The notes beneath the pieces were generated by a model. That model saw only the letters and a program-made list of their open reading frames with translations. It ran no database searches and was not told the DNA's origin. From contig CALMNM010000094.1 of NCBI GenBank assembly GCA_937868795.1, positions 1 to 63,943 of the forward strand: a stretch of 63,943 nucleotides of DNA, given 5' to 3'. Shown piece after piece: positions 50,098-58,207 of the stretch; position 1 is the first letter of the stretch, and each line of letters begins with the position of its first letter. This DNA is from an uncultured Acholeplasma sp. GTDB lineage: Bacteria > Bacillota_I > Bacilli_A > Acholeplasmatales > Acholeplasmataceae. The position numbers and the translations under genes are program-made.

Positions 50098-51178
50098 ATT
50101 CATCGTCTCGATCCAAAGGATGAGGTTCAGGACCTCTCCATTTGTTGAAAACCAATTCCATACCTCTTTTATTGATCACTACTCGGTCATCTTCAATCCA
50201 TTCAGGATTTCCTGTTTTCTCGATGAGAACCGCTTTGACGCCTTCAAGGAAATTCGTTGAATCGATCAGATTATATCCTAGATCATATTCCATTTTGAAG
50301 CATTCGCGAAGTGACATCTTTTTCCCACGCTTCAATAATTCAAGAGTGAGCTGAATCGATGTATTGCATAATCCACGGATATACTTCATATGCTCGAGCG
50401 CTTCTTTCGAACCGTCATGTTCTAACGCGAAATAGATCTTATTATAGGTCTCATTCTCGTAAAACTTTTCGATAAAATTGATCATTGGCTTGATGACCGA
50501 TCCCTCTATGGAAGGATCATGATATTTTTGGAATAATGCGTGTAGTTCAGTTTCGAATGTATTTTCTTGCCACTCATGGGTGAATAAGTAGTTTTCTACG
50601 AGATCAAAGCGATCTTTTATAATCTTGTAATGGGAAATCCCTAAATAGAGAAGGTCATCACTGTTGATTAATTTCCCAGTGACACCTAGATATTTACCGA
50701 CATTTCTTGGCATACGTGTTAAAAAGTAACTCGCGCCTACATCAGGAAAAAATCCAATATGGACTTCGGGCATCCCAAAGTATGCATCTTCTGAAGTAAT
50801 TCTGATCGATGAGGCCATCGCGATCCCTGCACCACCACCCAAAACATACCCATGAAGAAAACTGATCACAGGTTTGGGATATTCATGAATCATTAAGTCC
50901 GTTTTGTATTCTTCTTTTAAATAATTTCGACCGTACTCATAATCTCTTTGGAGTGCGTGTTCAACCACCGATTTGACATCACCACCTACACAGAAAGCCC
51001 GTTCTGTCGTCGAGGTGATATAGACAAAAAGAATGGCGGGATCATCTCGCCACATTTTTAAGATGTTTTGGATACCTAAGAGCATGTCTAAGGATAAAGC
51101 ATTGAGAGCTTTTGGACGATTAAGTTTGATGACACCTACCCCATGGTAGGTTTCTAAGATGATATTTTCTTGGCTCAT
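50096..51178 (-). CDS. 3-hydroxyisobutyryl-CoA hydrolase-like (crotonase superfamily)
   Basis: 360 residues from ATG 51178 (MSQENIILE); an in-frame TTG at 51211 has no SD. Crotonase motifs VGVIKLNRPKALNALSLDML, AFCVGGDVKSVVEHAL, HGYVLGGGAGIAMASSIRI and the HIBCH-type PEVHIGFFPDVGASYFLTRMP, plus the ~100-residue C-terminal extension with FLEGVKAVLIEKTGNPEW. Would hydrolyse a 3-hydroxyacyl-CoA thioester; valine breakdown genes are not nearby. A TATGAT -10-like box 8-13 bases upstream suggests a very short leader. Confidence 0.82.
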   Translation of the reverse strand: MSQENIILETYHGVGVIKLNRPKALNALSLDMLLGIQNILKMWRDDPAILFVYITSTTERAFCVGGDVKSVVEHALQRDYEYGRNYLKEEYKTDLMIHEYPKPVISFLHGYVLGGGAGIAMASSIRITSEDAYFGMPEVHIGFFPDVGASYFLTRMPRNVGKYLGVTGKLINSDDLLYLGISHYKIIKDRFDLVENYLFTHEWQENTFETELHALFQKYHDPSIEGSVIKPMINFIEKFYENETYNKIYFALEHDGSKEALEHMKYIRGLCNTSIQLTLELLKRGKKMSLRECFKMEYDLGYNLIDSTNFLEGVKAVLIEKTGNPEWIEDDRVVINKRGMELVFNKWRGPEPHPLDRDDE

Positions 51179-51232
51179 ATTTCTATCATAACATAAAATG
51201 ATTAACACCAATCAAGGAGTATGGCTAACTTT

Positions 51233-53188
51233 TTATGCATTAAAAAGTGTCATGCTCGATTCGAAAAGCGACTTATACTGACTATCTGATGGGTAAAATG
51301 CGATAGGTAATCCTAATGGTGTCGCGATCTCATGAATTCCTTCTGTCAATGAAAGATTGGTTCCAAGTTGAATCCATGACCCTTTGGGTAAGGTGACCAT
51401 CATGGTGCGACAATGATCTTTGATCACGGGATAACACAAGAGATCAGGTCCATACATAAAGGCATACGATTCTTGATACGCCCACGGTTCATCATGATGA
51501 AAAAACAGAGGACGAATGACCGGATATCCTTTGAGATAATATTCTTGGAGTAGAGCTTTTGTATAGGGAGCGAGTAAACCAAAGAGTTGACTTAAACGAC
51601 TCATGTGAAAAAGCGTCTCTTCGTCGTGATGGAATTGAACATTTTTATCGGGTTGATTACCTTCATGACAACGGAACACTGGAGAAAACACGTTCATTTC
51701 TGCCCAACGAATAAAGAGTTCCTTTGATCGTTTCATATGAAGGATCGTCGTATACCCTCCGATGTCGGAATGGGTAACCCCAACACCAATCGTTGACATG
51801 GATAACGCAGAGATGATGGCAGAAGGCAACCCATCTTCTTTAGAAAAATCGACATGCTGGTCGCCAGCCCAAAGTGAAGGTGCATATTTTTGCGTCCCTG
51901 AATAGCCTGCACGAACGAAAAAGAATAATTCATCGCTATTTTCTGATTCCATCACCGCTTCATGATTGAGCTTTGCCCAGAGCACTGGCCAGATGTTATG
52001 AACATCTTCGGCATGACCTTGATGAATCACGGCATCCGTTGGTAAGTACTCACCAAAATCAGCCATCCATCCTTTCATACCTATACCGATCATCTCTTTC
52101 TTGATGACTTCTTTGTACCACTGGTACGCTTTAGGGTGGGTGAGATCTACAATCCCTGCCTGAAAGGTCGTCGATTGAATGTGATAGACATCCTGTTGTT
52201 GATTTAAGACGAGATAGCCGAGTGACTTCGCTTCTTGATAAAGTGGGGTATCTTCTTTTAAAAATGTGTTGATATATCCTAAGAATGCAATGCCTTGTTC
52301 ATTCATCCACTTAATGGCTTCTTCAAGTTTGGGGTAGAGTTCATCATTTTTCTGCCAGTTCCAATACACTTGATAACCAAAGGCAGTAATCAGATGTCCT
52401 GACCAGTCTTGAGACCACACACCCGCTAGAGGAATGTTATGCTCTTGAGCATTTTTAATATTTTTAATTAATGCCTCAGTACCGCCTTGTGAAGCGATAA
52501 TGGCTCCTTGATGAATCCAAGAGGGAAGCTTGGGTTGTCTTCCGATGAATGCGGTAAAATGTCCTAATAGGTCTGTGAATGATTCATCATAAAAGAGATG
52601 AATGTCTTCAGGGATACTACGAAATTGATGGATCGTTTTAAGTGCTTGAAAATCATAAGTTTGATACGAATTACATGTCGCGTGAAAGAGATATTTTTGA
52701 CTGGAGAGATAGGTAGGTTGTGCGTAATAGGTTTGTTGTTCTTTCCAACTTGAGTGATGGTTAGGATTCACACCTAGGAGTTTTTCACGCAAAAATTTCT
52801 TGATGAGTTTTTTAACCGTATGGTGTTCACTGACCCAAATGTTGACTTTTTTACCTTTCAAATCAAAGGCAGCGAACTGTTCACCACATCCATAAACATG
52901 CTCATCCTTGATGGCGTGCGTGATTATTTCAAAACGATTAAAATCCGATTGATTAATGATCTTTAAGGTGAGATGGTGATCGCTTTGAATAGGCTTCACT
53001 CCAATGAACTGATGGCTTGCTTCATACCAAAAAACCCCTTCATCCTCATGATGAAAGATTAGGGGTTGCCATGGCTTGATGTGATCTTTGGTTTTAAATG
53101 TTCCCCGTGACATATGATATGCAGCTCGCCCCGTCGTGGCACGAAGCATCAAATGCTCATAGTCACCAAAAAAGGATGATACCATCAT
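51233..53188 (-). CDS. yihQ: GH31 sulfoquinovosidase (YihQ-like) with Arg-to-Gln substitution at sulfonate site
   Basis: 651 residues from ATG 53188 (GGAG, 9-base spacing; overlaps transporter stop as ATGA; an upstream TTG at 53203 lies over the SD). GH31 barrel with nucleophile Asp377 in KGWMADFGEYLP and acid/base Asp443 in SLWAGDQHVDFS, the E. coli YihQ arrangement (Asp405, Asp472). YihQ substrate residues align as: Gln288 to Gln260 (GVWSQDWSG), Trp304 to Trp276, Tyr508 to Tyr479 (HSDIGGYTT). Arg301, which holds the sulfonate, aligns to Gln273 in AFGYQVYWNW (codon 52370-52372). Expected to release sulfoquinovose from SQ-glycerol in the cytoplasm. No leader. Followed by no clear terminator. 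Confidence 0.85.
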   Translation of the reverse strand: MMVSSFFGDYEHLMLRATTGRAAYHMSRGTFKTKDHIKPWQPLIFHHEDEGVFWYEASHQFIGVKPIQSDHHLTLKIINQSDFNRFEIITHAIKDEHVYGCGEQFAAFDLKGKKVNIWVSEHHTVKKLIKKFLREKLLGVNPNHHSSWKEQQTYYAQPTYLSSQKYLFHATCNSYQTYDFQALKTIHQFRSIPEDIHLFYDESFTDLLGHFTAFIGRQPKLPSWIHQGAIIASQGGTEALIKNIKNAQEHNIPLAGVWSQDWSGHLITAFGYQVYWNWQKNDELYPKLEEAIKWMNEQGIAFLGYINTFLKEDTPLYQEAKSLGYLVLNQQQDVYHIQSTTFQAGIVDLTHPKAYQWYKEVIKKEMIGIGMKGWMADFGEYLPTDAVIHQGHAEDVHNIWPVLWAKLNHEAVMESENSDELFFFVRAGYSGTQKYAPSLWAGDQHVDFSKEDGLPSAIISALSMSTIGVGVTHSDIGGYTTILHMKRSKELFIRWAEMNVFSPVFRCHEGNQPDKNVQFHHDEETLFHMSRLSQLFGLLAPYTKALLQEYYLKGYPVIRPLFFHHDEPWAYQESYAFMYGPDLLCYPVIKDHCRTMMVTLPKGSWIQLGTNLSLTEGIHEIATPLGLPIAFYPSDSQYKSLFESSMTLFNA

Positions 53189-54642
53189 GCTTTTTGTCTC
53201 CAAAGTTGGTCATAAGGATACCCTGTGACCTTCTCACAAACTTTCTTTTCTTCTTCCGTTGCCATACTATCTTCTAGCCCTTTACGGCGTAAGATATCTT
53301 TTTTAATAATATCGAATTCTTTCTTATTCAAGGGGTAACGATAGGTGACATAAAGTGCACCGATCATGAAGATCGTAGGTAAAATAACAAACGCATACTT
53401 AATCCCTTCAATGGTTAAGCTGCTCTGCATACCACTAGTCCCTTCAATCCCCTTATCGTATCCAATCACGGTTAATAAAAGCCCAATGATTCCAAATGCT
53501 AATCCATTGGCAATCTTTCTCGTGAATGTTGCCATTCCCGAATAAATACCCGGACGTCTTTCTCCTGAAATAAGTTCATCTACATCGGTCAGATCAGGTA
53601 GGATGGCAAATGCGGTCACTGAAGAGGCTGCAGTACCAAATCCTGAAATAAAGGAAGCGATGAAAATTGGTAAGATCGGTGCTCCGTTATACGCGAAAAA
53701 TAACATAGATAGCATCGCAACGATTCGAATGGGGAACCCATAAAGAATCGGGACACGTTTGGATGTTTTGGATAAGATATATTGAAATAAAAACATCGCT
53801 AAGATTTGAGATCCTAAAACCCCTGACATGACAAAGGTGTATTGATTGCTTTGACCTAAGACATCACGCAAGAAATAGATGAAAAGAATCATCACAAAGT
53901 CAGCAGATCCTTGTCCTAACAAAAAGATACCTAAGAAATACTGAAACGATTTATTCTTATAGACGGTCCATGATTCCTTAACAAACTGTCCAAAAGAAAA
54001 TGAAGGGACGACTTTATCATTTTGTTTTTCCCATGTCTTTAGGAATGTGAAGAGAATGGAGATAAAGAAAATCACGCCAAAGATAATCCCCATCACGAGA
54101 TAACCTTGGGATGAGCCACCTCCCCCAACACGGGAAATGATCATATTTGGAAGCAATCCTGCAATGATGGCGGACGCTGCTGAGAAAATCATGCGAATCC
54201 CCGTATATTGACCTCTTAGGTGATAATCATCCACCATTTCAGGAAGTAAAGCATTATAAGGAATCATCACGATGGTAAACCCTGTTGAGAATAACAAGAA
54301 CGTCACTAAATAGAAGACATAGGTCCAAAAGATCGATCCTGATAACGATACCCAGAGTAACGCGAAGGTGATCGAACCGATGAAACTTCCAATCAAAAGA
54401 TAAAACCGTTTAGACCCAAACTTACTCTTCGTTCGATCGACGATCGTTCCCATGATTGGATCGGAAACAGCATCCCAAATTTTCCCAATTAAGGGAATGG
54501 TTCCAGCTAAAATGGCAGGAATCCCTAAACTCGTTAAAAACTCTAAATAAAAGATTGAGATAATGAGAAAAGTTCCCCCGCCGAACATATCGGCTGCACC
54601 ATAGGCAATTTTCGAGGAAAGACGTTTTTCTAAGGGTTTCAT
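53185..54642 (-). CDS. GPH-family (MelB-like) glycoside:cation symporter, probable SQ/SQ-glycerol importer
   Basis: 485 residues with about 12 helices. MelB/GPH features: KIAYGAADMFGGGTFLIISIFYLEFL, GKIWDAVSDPIMGTIVDRTKSKFGSKRFYLL (cation-site Asp region and loop 2-3), IPYNALLPEMVDDYHLRGQYTG, and late PDLTDVDELISGERRPGIYSGM. E. coli YihO/YihP sulfoquinovoside importers belong to this family. Overlap with the SQase gene supports import of the SQ glycoside. Cargo remains inference. Confidence 0.87.
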   Translation of the reverse strand: MKPLEKRLSSKIAYGAADMFGGGTFLIISIFYLEFLTSLGIPAILAGTIPLIGKIWDAVSDPIMGTIVDRTKSKFGSKRFYLLIGSFIGSITFALLWVSLSGSIFWTYVFYLVTFLLFSTGFTIVMIPYNALLPEMVDDYHLRGQYTGIRMIFSAASAIIAGLLPNMIISRVGGGGSSQGYLVMGIIFGVIFFISILFTFLKTWEKQNDKVVPSFSFGQFVKESWTVYKNKSFQYFLGIFLLGQGSADFVMILFIYFLRDVLGQSNQYTFVMSGVLGSQILAMFLFQYILSKTSKRVPILYGFPIRIVAMLSMLFFAYNGAPILPIFIASFISGFGTAASSVTAFAILPDLTDVDELISGERRPGIYSGMATFTRKIANGLAFGIIGLLLTVIGYDKGIEGTSGMQSSLTIEGIKYAFVILPTIFMIGALYVTYRYPLNKKEFDIIKKDILRRKGLEDSMATEEEKKVCEKVTGYPYDQLWRQKA

Positions 54643-54661
54643 AATGGCTCCTTATGTGAAT

Positions 54662-55417
54662 TTATTTAAAATTGATAATCGATTGAAAATAGTAACTACT
54701 TGTCGAATGACTTTGTCCATAATCGATCAAACGTTTGTACTGATCATAGACGTGATTCGTTGATGAAATCGAAGGTGAACCCGTGGGTTCATTTAAGTAT
54801 TTGGCGATATGTTCAGGTAAGTTTACCGCTTTGGTCACACGATGGGATTCTTTCGCATAAAGTCCATAGTGTTCAAAGATAAACGCATTGAGTGGTTCAA
54901 CCCCTGTCAGCGCTTGATCGAGATCAGGAAATATACTCATCGGTAAATAGTTTTCAAGGATGATGAGAGGGCGTTGATTCCCTTTATAGATACGATTGAT
55001 GTATAAGAACTTACGTGCTTGATCAAAGCCAAAGCGTTTGGCTTCCTCATCGCTAAGTGTCACGATTTTTTTACTGACACATTCAATCGATGGGGTTAAC
55101 CCTAACGCGATAATGGCATCATAAATCGCGACATTTCGGTCAAAGAAGTAATTGGTGAGTTCAAGATAAGCAATCTCATATCCTTGTTCAGTCTTCTTAA
55201 TAAAGCTTTCTCTTGTCAGATGTCTATAGGCTTGAATCGCAAATTCCTTATCGATATTAAGCACATTAGCAAGTTCTAAGGGATCGGGTAATACATCTTG
55301 ATAATAGAACGTTTGATCGAGGATCAGCGCCTTAATACGATCCTTAATTTGAAGATCATAGGGACGTTTTTCTCGTCGATCAATCGAGATCAATTCAAAG
55401 GCTTTATGGTTTTGCAT
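54662..55417 (-). CDS. GntR/UTRA regulator B
   Basis: 251 residues. N-terminal winged helix (about 18-80; YDLQIKDRIKALILDQTF, LPDPLELANVLNIDKEFAIQAYRHLTRESFIKKTEQGYEI) but more divergent than usual; UTRA effector domain about 95-245 (RKFLYINRIYKGNQRPLIILENYLPMSIFPDL, SSYYFQSIINF). ATG 55417 with GAGGTG SD. Overlaps regulator A by 14 bases. Twenty bases upstream of the transporter gene. Possibly senses SQ or a pathway intermediate. Confidence 0.88.
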   Translation of the reverse strand: MQNHKAFELISIDRREKRPYDLQIKDRIKALILDQTFYYQDVLPDPLELANVLNIDKEFAIQAYRHLTRESFIKKTEQGYEIAYLELTNYFFDRNVAIYDAIIALGLTPSIECVSKKIVTLSDEEAKRFGFDQARKFLYINRIYKGNQRPLIILENYLPMSIFPDLDQALTGVEPLNAFIFEHYGLYAKESHRVTKAVNLPEHIAKYLNEPTGSPSISSTNHVYDQYKRLIDYGQSHSTSSYYFQSIINFK

Positions 55418-56135
55418 GCACGGTCACCTCGAATGAAGAAAATTCCCCTGGGAAGTAATTGACAATGTAGCCAATGACGGTTTGTTTAGGATCATAGATT
55501 TGACTACGAATCAGGTAAATGGCTTCACCAGGCAATATATTCAAAAGCTGCGCTTCTGCAGATGATGCAAGTGTGGGAGAGAATGTGTTTTGGATATGAT
55601 GAATCTTTTGATGGTAGACTTCTTGAATGAGCGTAAAAACACCCACATTGGCTGAATAATTCTTTTTGAGTTTGGGATAGTGTTTTTCAGGTAAATAAAT
55701 ATGTTGATAGACTAAAGGAATATCATTGGATTTGACGATACGATGAATCACACAAAATGACTCATCTTTATCCATCTTGAGCATCCGTTTGATCATGTAT
55801 TCATCATCTACGCAGTCAAAAAGAATGTCTTGAATCACATGGTTCGGTTCAAATTCAAAACGGTAGACATTCAAAAAATCTTGATGATACGTCATCCGAT
55901 TGGTAACAAATGTCCCCTTCCCTTTGATCCGTTTAATCTTTTGTTGATCAATGAGTTGTTGATAGGCCATCTTTACTGCAGTTTGGCTAACATCAAAAAC
56001 CTCGCAGATTTCTTTCTCTGTGGGCAGTCGATCATTATAGGTGAGTCTTCCTTCATCCATCGCTTTTGAGATCGATGAAGCAATCTGTTTATAGATCGAT
56101 GTTTTGATGGTTTTGTCAATGAAAATATAATCCAT
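55404..56135 (-). CDS. GntR/UTRA regulator A
   Basis: 243 residues. Classic GntR winged helix (about 10-75; TSIYKQIASSISKAMDEGRLTYNDRLPTEKEICEVFDVSQTAVKMAYQQLIDQQKIKRIKGKGTFV in pieces) and UTRA domain about 95-238 (ESFCVIHRIVKSNDIPLVYQHIYLPEKHYP, IYLIRSQIYDPKQTVIGYIVNYFPGE). Best DNA-binding domain of the pair. First gene of the regulator-transporter-SQase unit, 63 bases from the last gene of the pathway operon, with repeated AAC-N3-GTT motifs in front. Confidence 0.9.
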   Translation of the reverse strand: MDYIFIDKTIKTSIYKQIASSISKAMDEGRLTYNDRLPTEKEICEVFDVSQTAVKMAYQQLIDQQKIKRIKGKGTFVTNRMTYHQDFLNVYRFEFEPNHVIQDILFDCVDDEYMIKRMLKMDKDESFCVIHRIVKSNDIPLVYQHIYLPEKHYPKLKKNYSANVGVFTLIQEVYHQKIHHIQNTFSPTLASSAEAQLLNILPGEAIYLIRSQIYDPKQTVIGYIVNYFPGEFSSFEVTVHAKP

Positions 56136-56158
56136 GGGAGCTCATCCTCCAATCATTG

Positions 56159-56184
56159 AACTTAGTTACATCATAACATAGTTA
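56159..56184 (-). promoter_or_regulatory. Repeated AAC-N3-GTTA operator candidates at the regulator promoter
   Basis: AACTTAGTTA (56159-56168) and AACATAGTTA (56175-56184) are direct repeats 16 bases apart, each a small palindrome (AAC-N3-GTT). They flank a minus-strand -10 TATGAT (56175-56170); the -35 region is poor (GTCAAT, 17 bases up). Probable autoregulatory site of one of the GntR proteins. Confidence 0.55.
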
Positions 56185-56198
56185 TCCAAAAAATTGAC

Positions 56199-57089
56199 TT
56201 AGTCTTTCATAACCCCAAGTTCTTCTAAGAGTTTTCCAACTTTACGCGGGCGATCTGCGACTTTCGCACCCGCCTTTTCTAACATTTCAATCTTGTTTTG
56301 GACAGAACCTTTACCACCGGTGATAATTGCTCCTGCATGGCCCATCTTTTGTCCTTTAGGTGCGGTTCTTCCACCGAGGAAAGCAACAAGAGGTTTCGTA
56401 AATGTTTTATTCATCATCGCTTCAGCAACTTCTTCTTCCATGGTTCCACCAAGTTCACCAATGATGACAACCGCTTTTGTTTCTAAATCTTTCTCATAAA
56501 GGGGTAGGAATTCAGCAAACCGCGCACCAGGTACAGGATCCCCTCCTACACCAATGAGTGAGGATACACCGTATCCCGCTTCAACGATCATCGCGGTCAC
56601 TTCGTTGGTTAAAGAACCACTGCGTGTCATGACACCAATGGATCCTTTTTTATAGACACGTTCAATCCAGTGAGGAAAACTTCCCATCATCGCTTCTTTG
56701 GGAGAGATCACACCTGAGGTATTACCACCTACAACAAAGGCGTTTTCTTCTAACGCACGTTGTCTGATCTCCATCATTTCATGAAGAGGGATGCCATCAG
56801 CAATCGTGACAATCTTTTTAATGCCTGCATCAAGGGCTTCAAAGACAGCATCTTTGGTCATCTTAGGGGGAACAAAAAGCATGGTGGCATCAACCACGTG
56901 ATGTTTTAAGGCATTTTTAACGGAATGATACACGGGGATGCCTTCAACGGATTGTCCTTCTTTGCCAGGAGTGACACCGCAGACAACTTGAGTTCCTAGA
57001 TCCATCATATGTTTGGTCCAGAAACTTCCTTCACTCCCGGTGATTCCTTGAACACACACACGTGTGGTTTTATCGATAAAGATACTCAT
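56199..57089 (-). CDS. Acyl-CoA ligase (ADP-forming) alpha subunit, SucD-like; probable sulfoacetate-CoA ligase
   Basis: 296 residues. CoA-binding Rossmann domain (VCVQGITGSEGSFWTKHMMDLGTQVVCGVTPGKEG) and ligase domain with phospho-His251 in KMGHAGAIITGGKGSV, and Glu in VIIGELGGTMEEE. Standard succinyl-CoA synthetase alpha features. In the operon with an acylating aldehyde dehydrogenase and no other TCA genes it is best read as SqwKL-type: sulfoacetyl-CoA + ADP + Pi giving sulfoacetate + CoA + ATP. Overlaps the beta-subunit gene by 4 bases. A short GACTAAGTC hairpin followed by AATTTTTT at the stop could be a weak terminator. Confidence 0.83.
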   Translation of the reverse strand: MSIFIDKTTRVCVQGITGSEGSFWTKHMMDLGTQVVCGVTPGKEGQSVEGIPVYHSVKNALKHHVVDATMLFVPPKMTKDAVFEALDAGIKKIVTIADGIPLHEMMEIRQRALEENAFVVGGNTSGVISPKEAMMGSFPHWIERVYKKGSIGVMTRSGSLTNEVTAMIVEAGYGVSSLIGVGGDPVPGARFAEFLPLYEKDLETKAVVIIGELGGTMEEEVAEAMMNKTFTKPLVAFLGGRTAPKGQKMGHAGAIITGGKGSVQNKIEMLEKAGAKVADRPRKVGKLLEELGVMKD

Positions 57090-58207
57090 CGCGCTTCCCC
57101 CTTCGCAAGACGTACAGCCGTTCTTACGGCTTCTTCCGTATCAAAGAGTGGGGTGAGTCCCGCTTCTTTTAATAGTTCAACTGCGTGGGCTTCATTGGTT
57201 CCTCTAATGCAGGTGACAATCGGTCGATCAGGATTAAGTTTCTTAATCGCTTCCACAATACCTTCTGCCATAACATCAGCACGAGCAATCGTTCCGAATG
57301 TCACGATCAAAATCACTTTTGAAGGAACCTTTAAACAAATTTCCATTGCCTTGACGGCTTTCTTATAATTGGGACCACCAAATTCGAGATAATTCGCGAC
57401 ACTTCCCCCTTCATAGTGAATGAGGTCATAGACGGTGGTGGTTAAACCAGCACCGGCACACATGAGTCCAATATCGCCATCAAACTGAATAAAAGGAATT
57501 CCTTCTAGGGATGCTTCATACGCAGCTTCTGAAGAATAGTCGGTTTCGGTTTGGGCAAAGCGTGGTTGACGGAACACCGAGTTATCGTCAATCATGATCT
57601 TGCCATCACCTGCGATAAGTGTATCTTCTTTTGTTGCAAACAAAGGATTGATTTCGACGAGTTCAGCGTCATATTTTACAAAAATATCATAGAGATTCAA
57701 TAGGATCTGAATCATTTGTTTCGTTTGATTGGTAGATAAATTCATTTGATATGCGATATGTCTTGCTTGATGCGCGAGCAAACCATAACGAAGATCAATG
57801 GGTTCTTTGATGATCTGTTCAGGGTGTTCCACCGCGAGCGTTTCTATTTCAACGCCACCGGATTCACTCGCGATTAACACGGCTTTACCACTTGGCGCAT
57901 CCACGGTGATGGAGACATAGATTTCTTTATCGATATGAACCGCTTCTTCAATCAAAAGATGCTTCATCGATGGTTCTACTTCAAAAAGTCTCTTTATCTG
58001 AAAAAGAGCTGCTTCTTCATCTTTGACGAGTTGAATGAGTCCTCGTTTCCCGCGACCACCACTTAGAACTTGTGACTTGATCACACAAGGAAAACCGATA
58101 CTTGAAAAATCTGGACTCATATTATCCTTATCGATCAGTAAACTTTTAGGTGTGGTTATTTTATGTTCACTAAAGACTGTTTTTGCTTGATACTCATAGA
58201 GTTTCAT
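57086..58207 (-). CDS. Acyl-CoA ligase (ADP-forming) beta subunit, SucC-like; probable sulfoacetate-CoA ligase
   Basis: 373 residues. ATP-grasp part (1-230): MKLYEYQAKTVFSEHKITTPKS, KSQVLSGGRGKRGLIQL, VEINPLFATKEDTLIAGDGKIMIDD. Ligase/CoA part (240-370): IGLMCAGAGLTTTVYDLIHYEGGSVANYLEFGGPNYKKAVKAME and PIVTCIRGTNEAHAVELLKEAGL. Partner of the alpha subunit next to it. The usual DVGG of SucC is EFGG here. Catalyses substrate-level ATP formation in the proposed sulfoacetate branch; succinate or another acid remains possible. Confidence 0.83.
   Translation of the reverse strand: MKLYEYQAKTVFSEHKITTPKSLLIDKDNMSPDFSSIGFPCVIKSQVLSGGRGKRGLIQLVKDEEAALFQIKRLFEVEPSMKHLLIEEAVHIDKEIYVSITVDAPSGKAVLIASESGGVEIETLAVEHPEQIIKEPIDLRYGLLAHQARHIAYQMNLSTNQTKQMIQILLNLYDIFVKYDAELVEINPLFATKEDTLIAGDGKIMIDDNSVFRQPRFAQTETDYSSEAAYEASLEGIPFIQFDGDIGLMCAGAGLTTTVYDLIHYEGGSVANYLEFGGPNYKKAVKAMEICLKVPSKVILIVTFGTIARADVMAEGIVEAIKKLNPDRPIVTCIRGTNEAHAVELLKEAGLTPLFDTEEAVRTAVRLAKGEAR

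Noticed and set aside
56199-58207. SucCD as TCA-cycle succinyl-CoA synthetase
   Set aside because: Operon holds an acylating aldehyde dehydrogenase and sulfo-TK-type genes and no TCA genes; TCA role cannot be excluded but is less likely.
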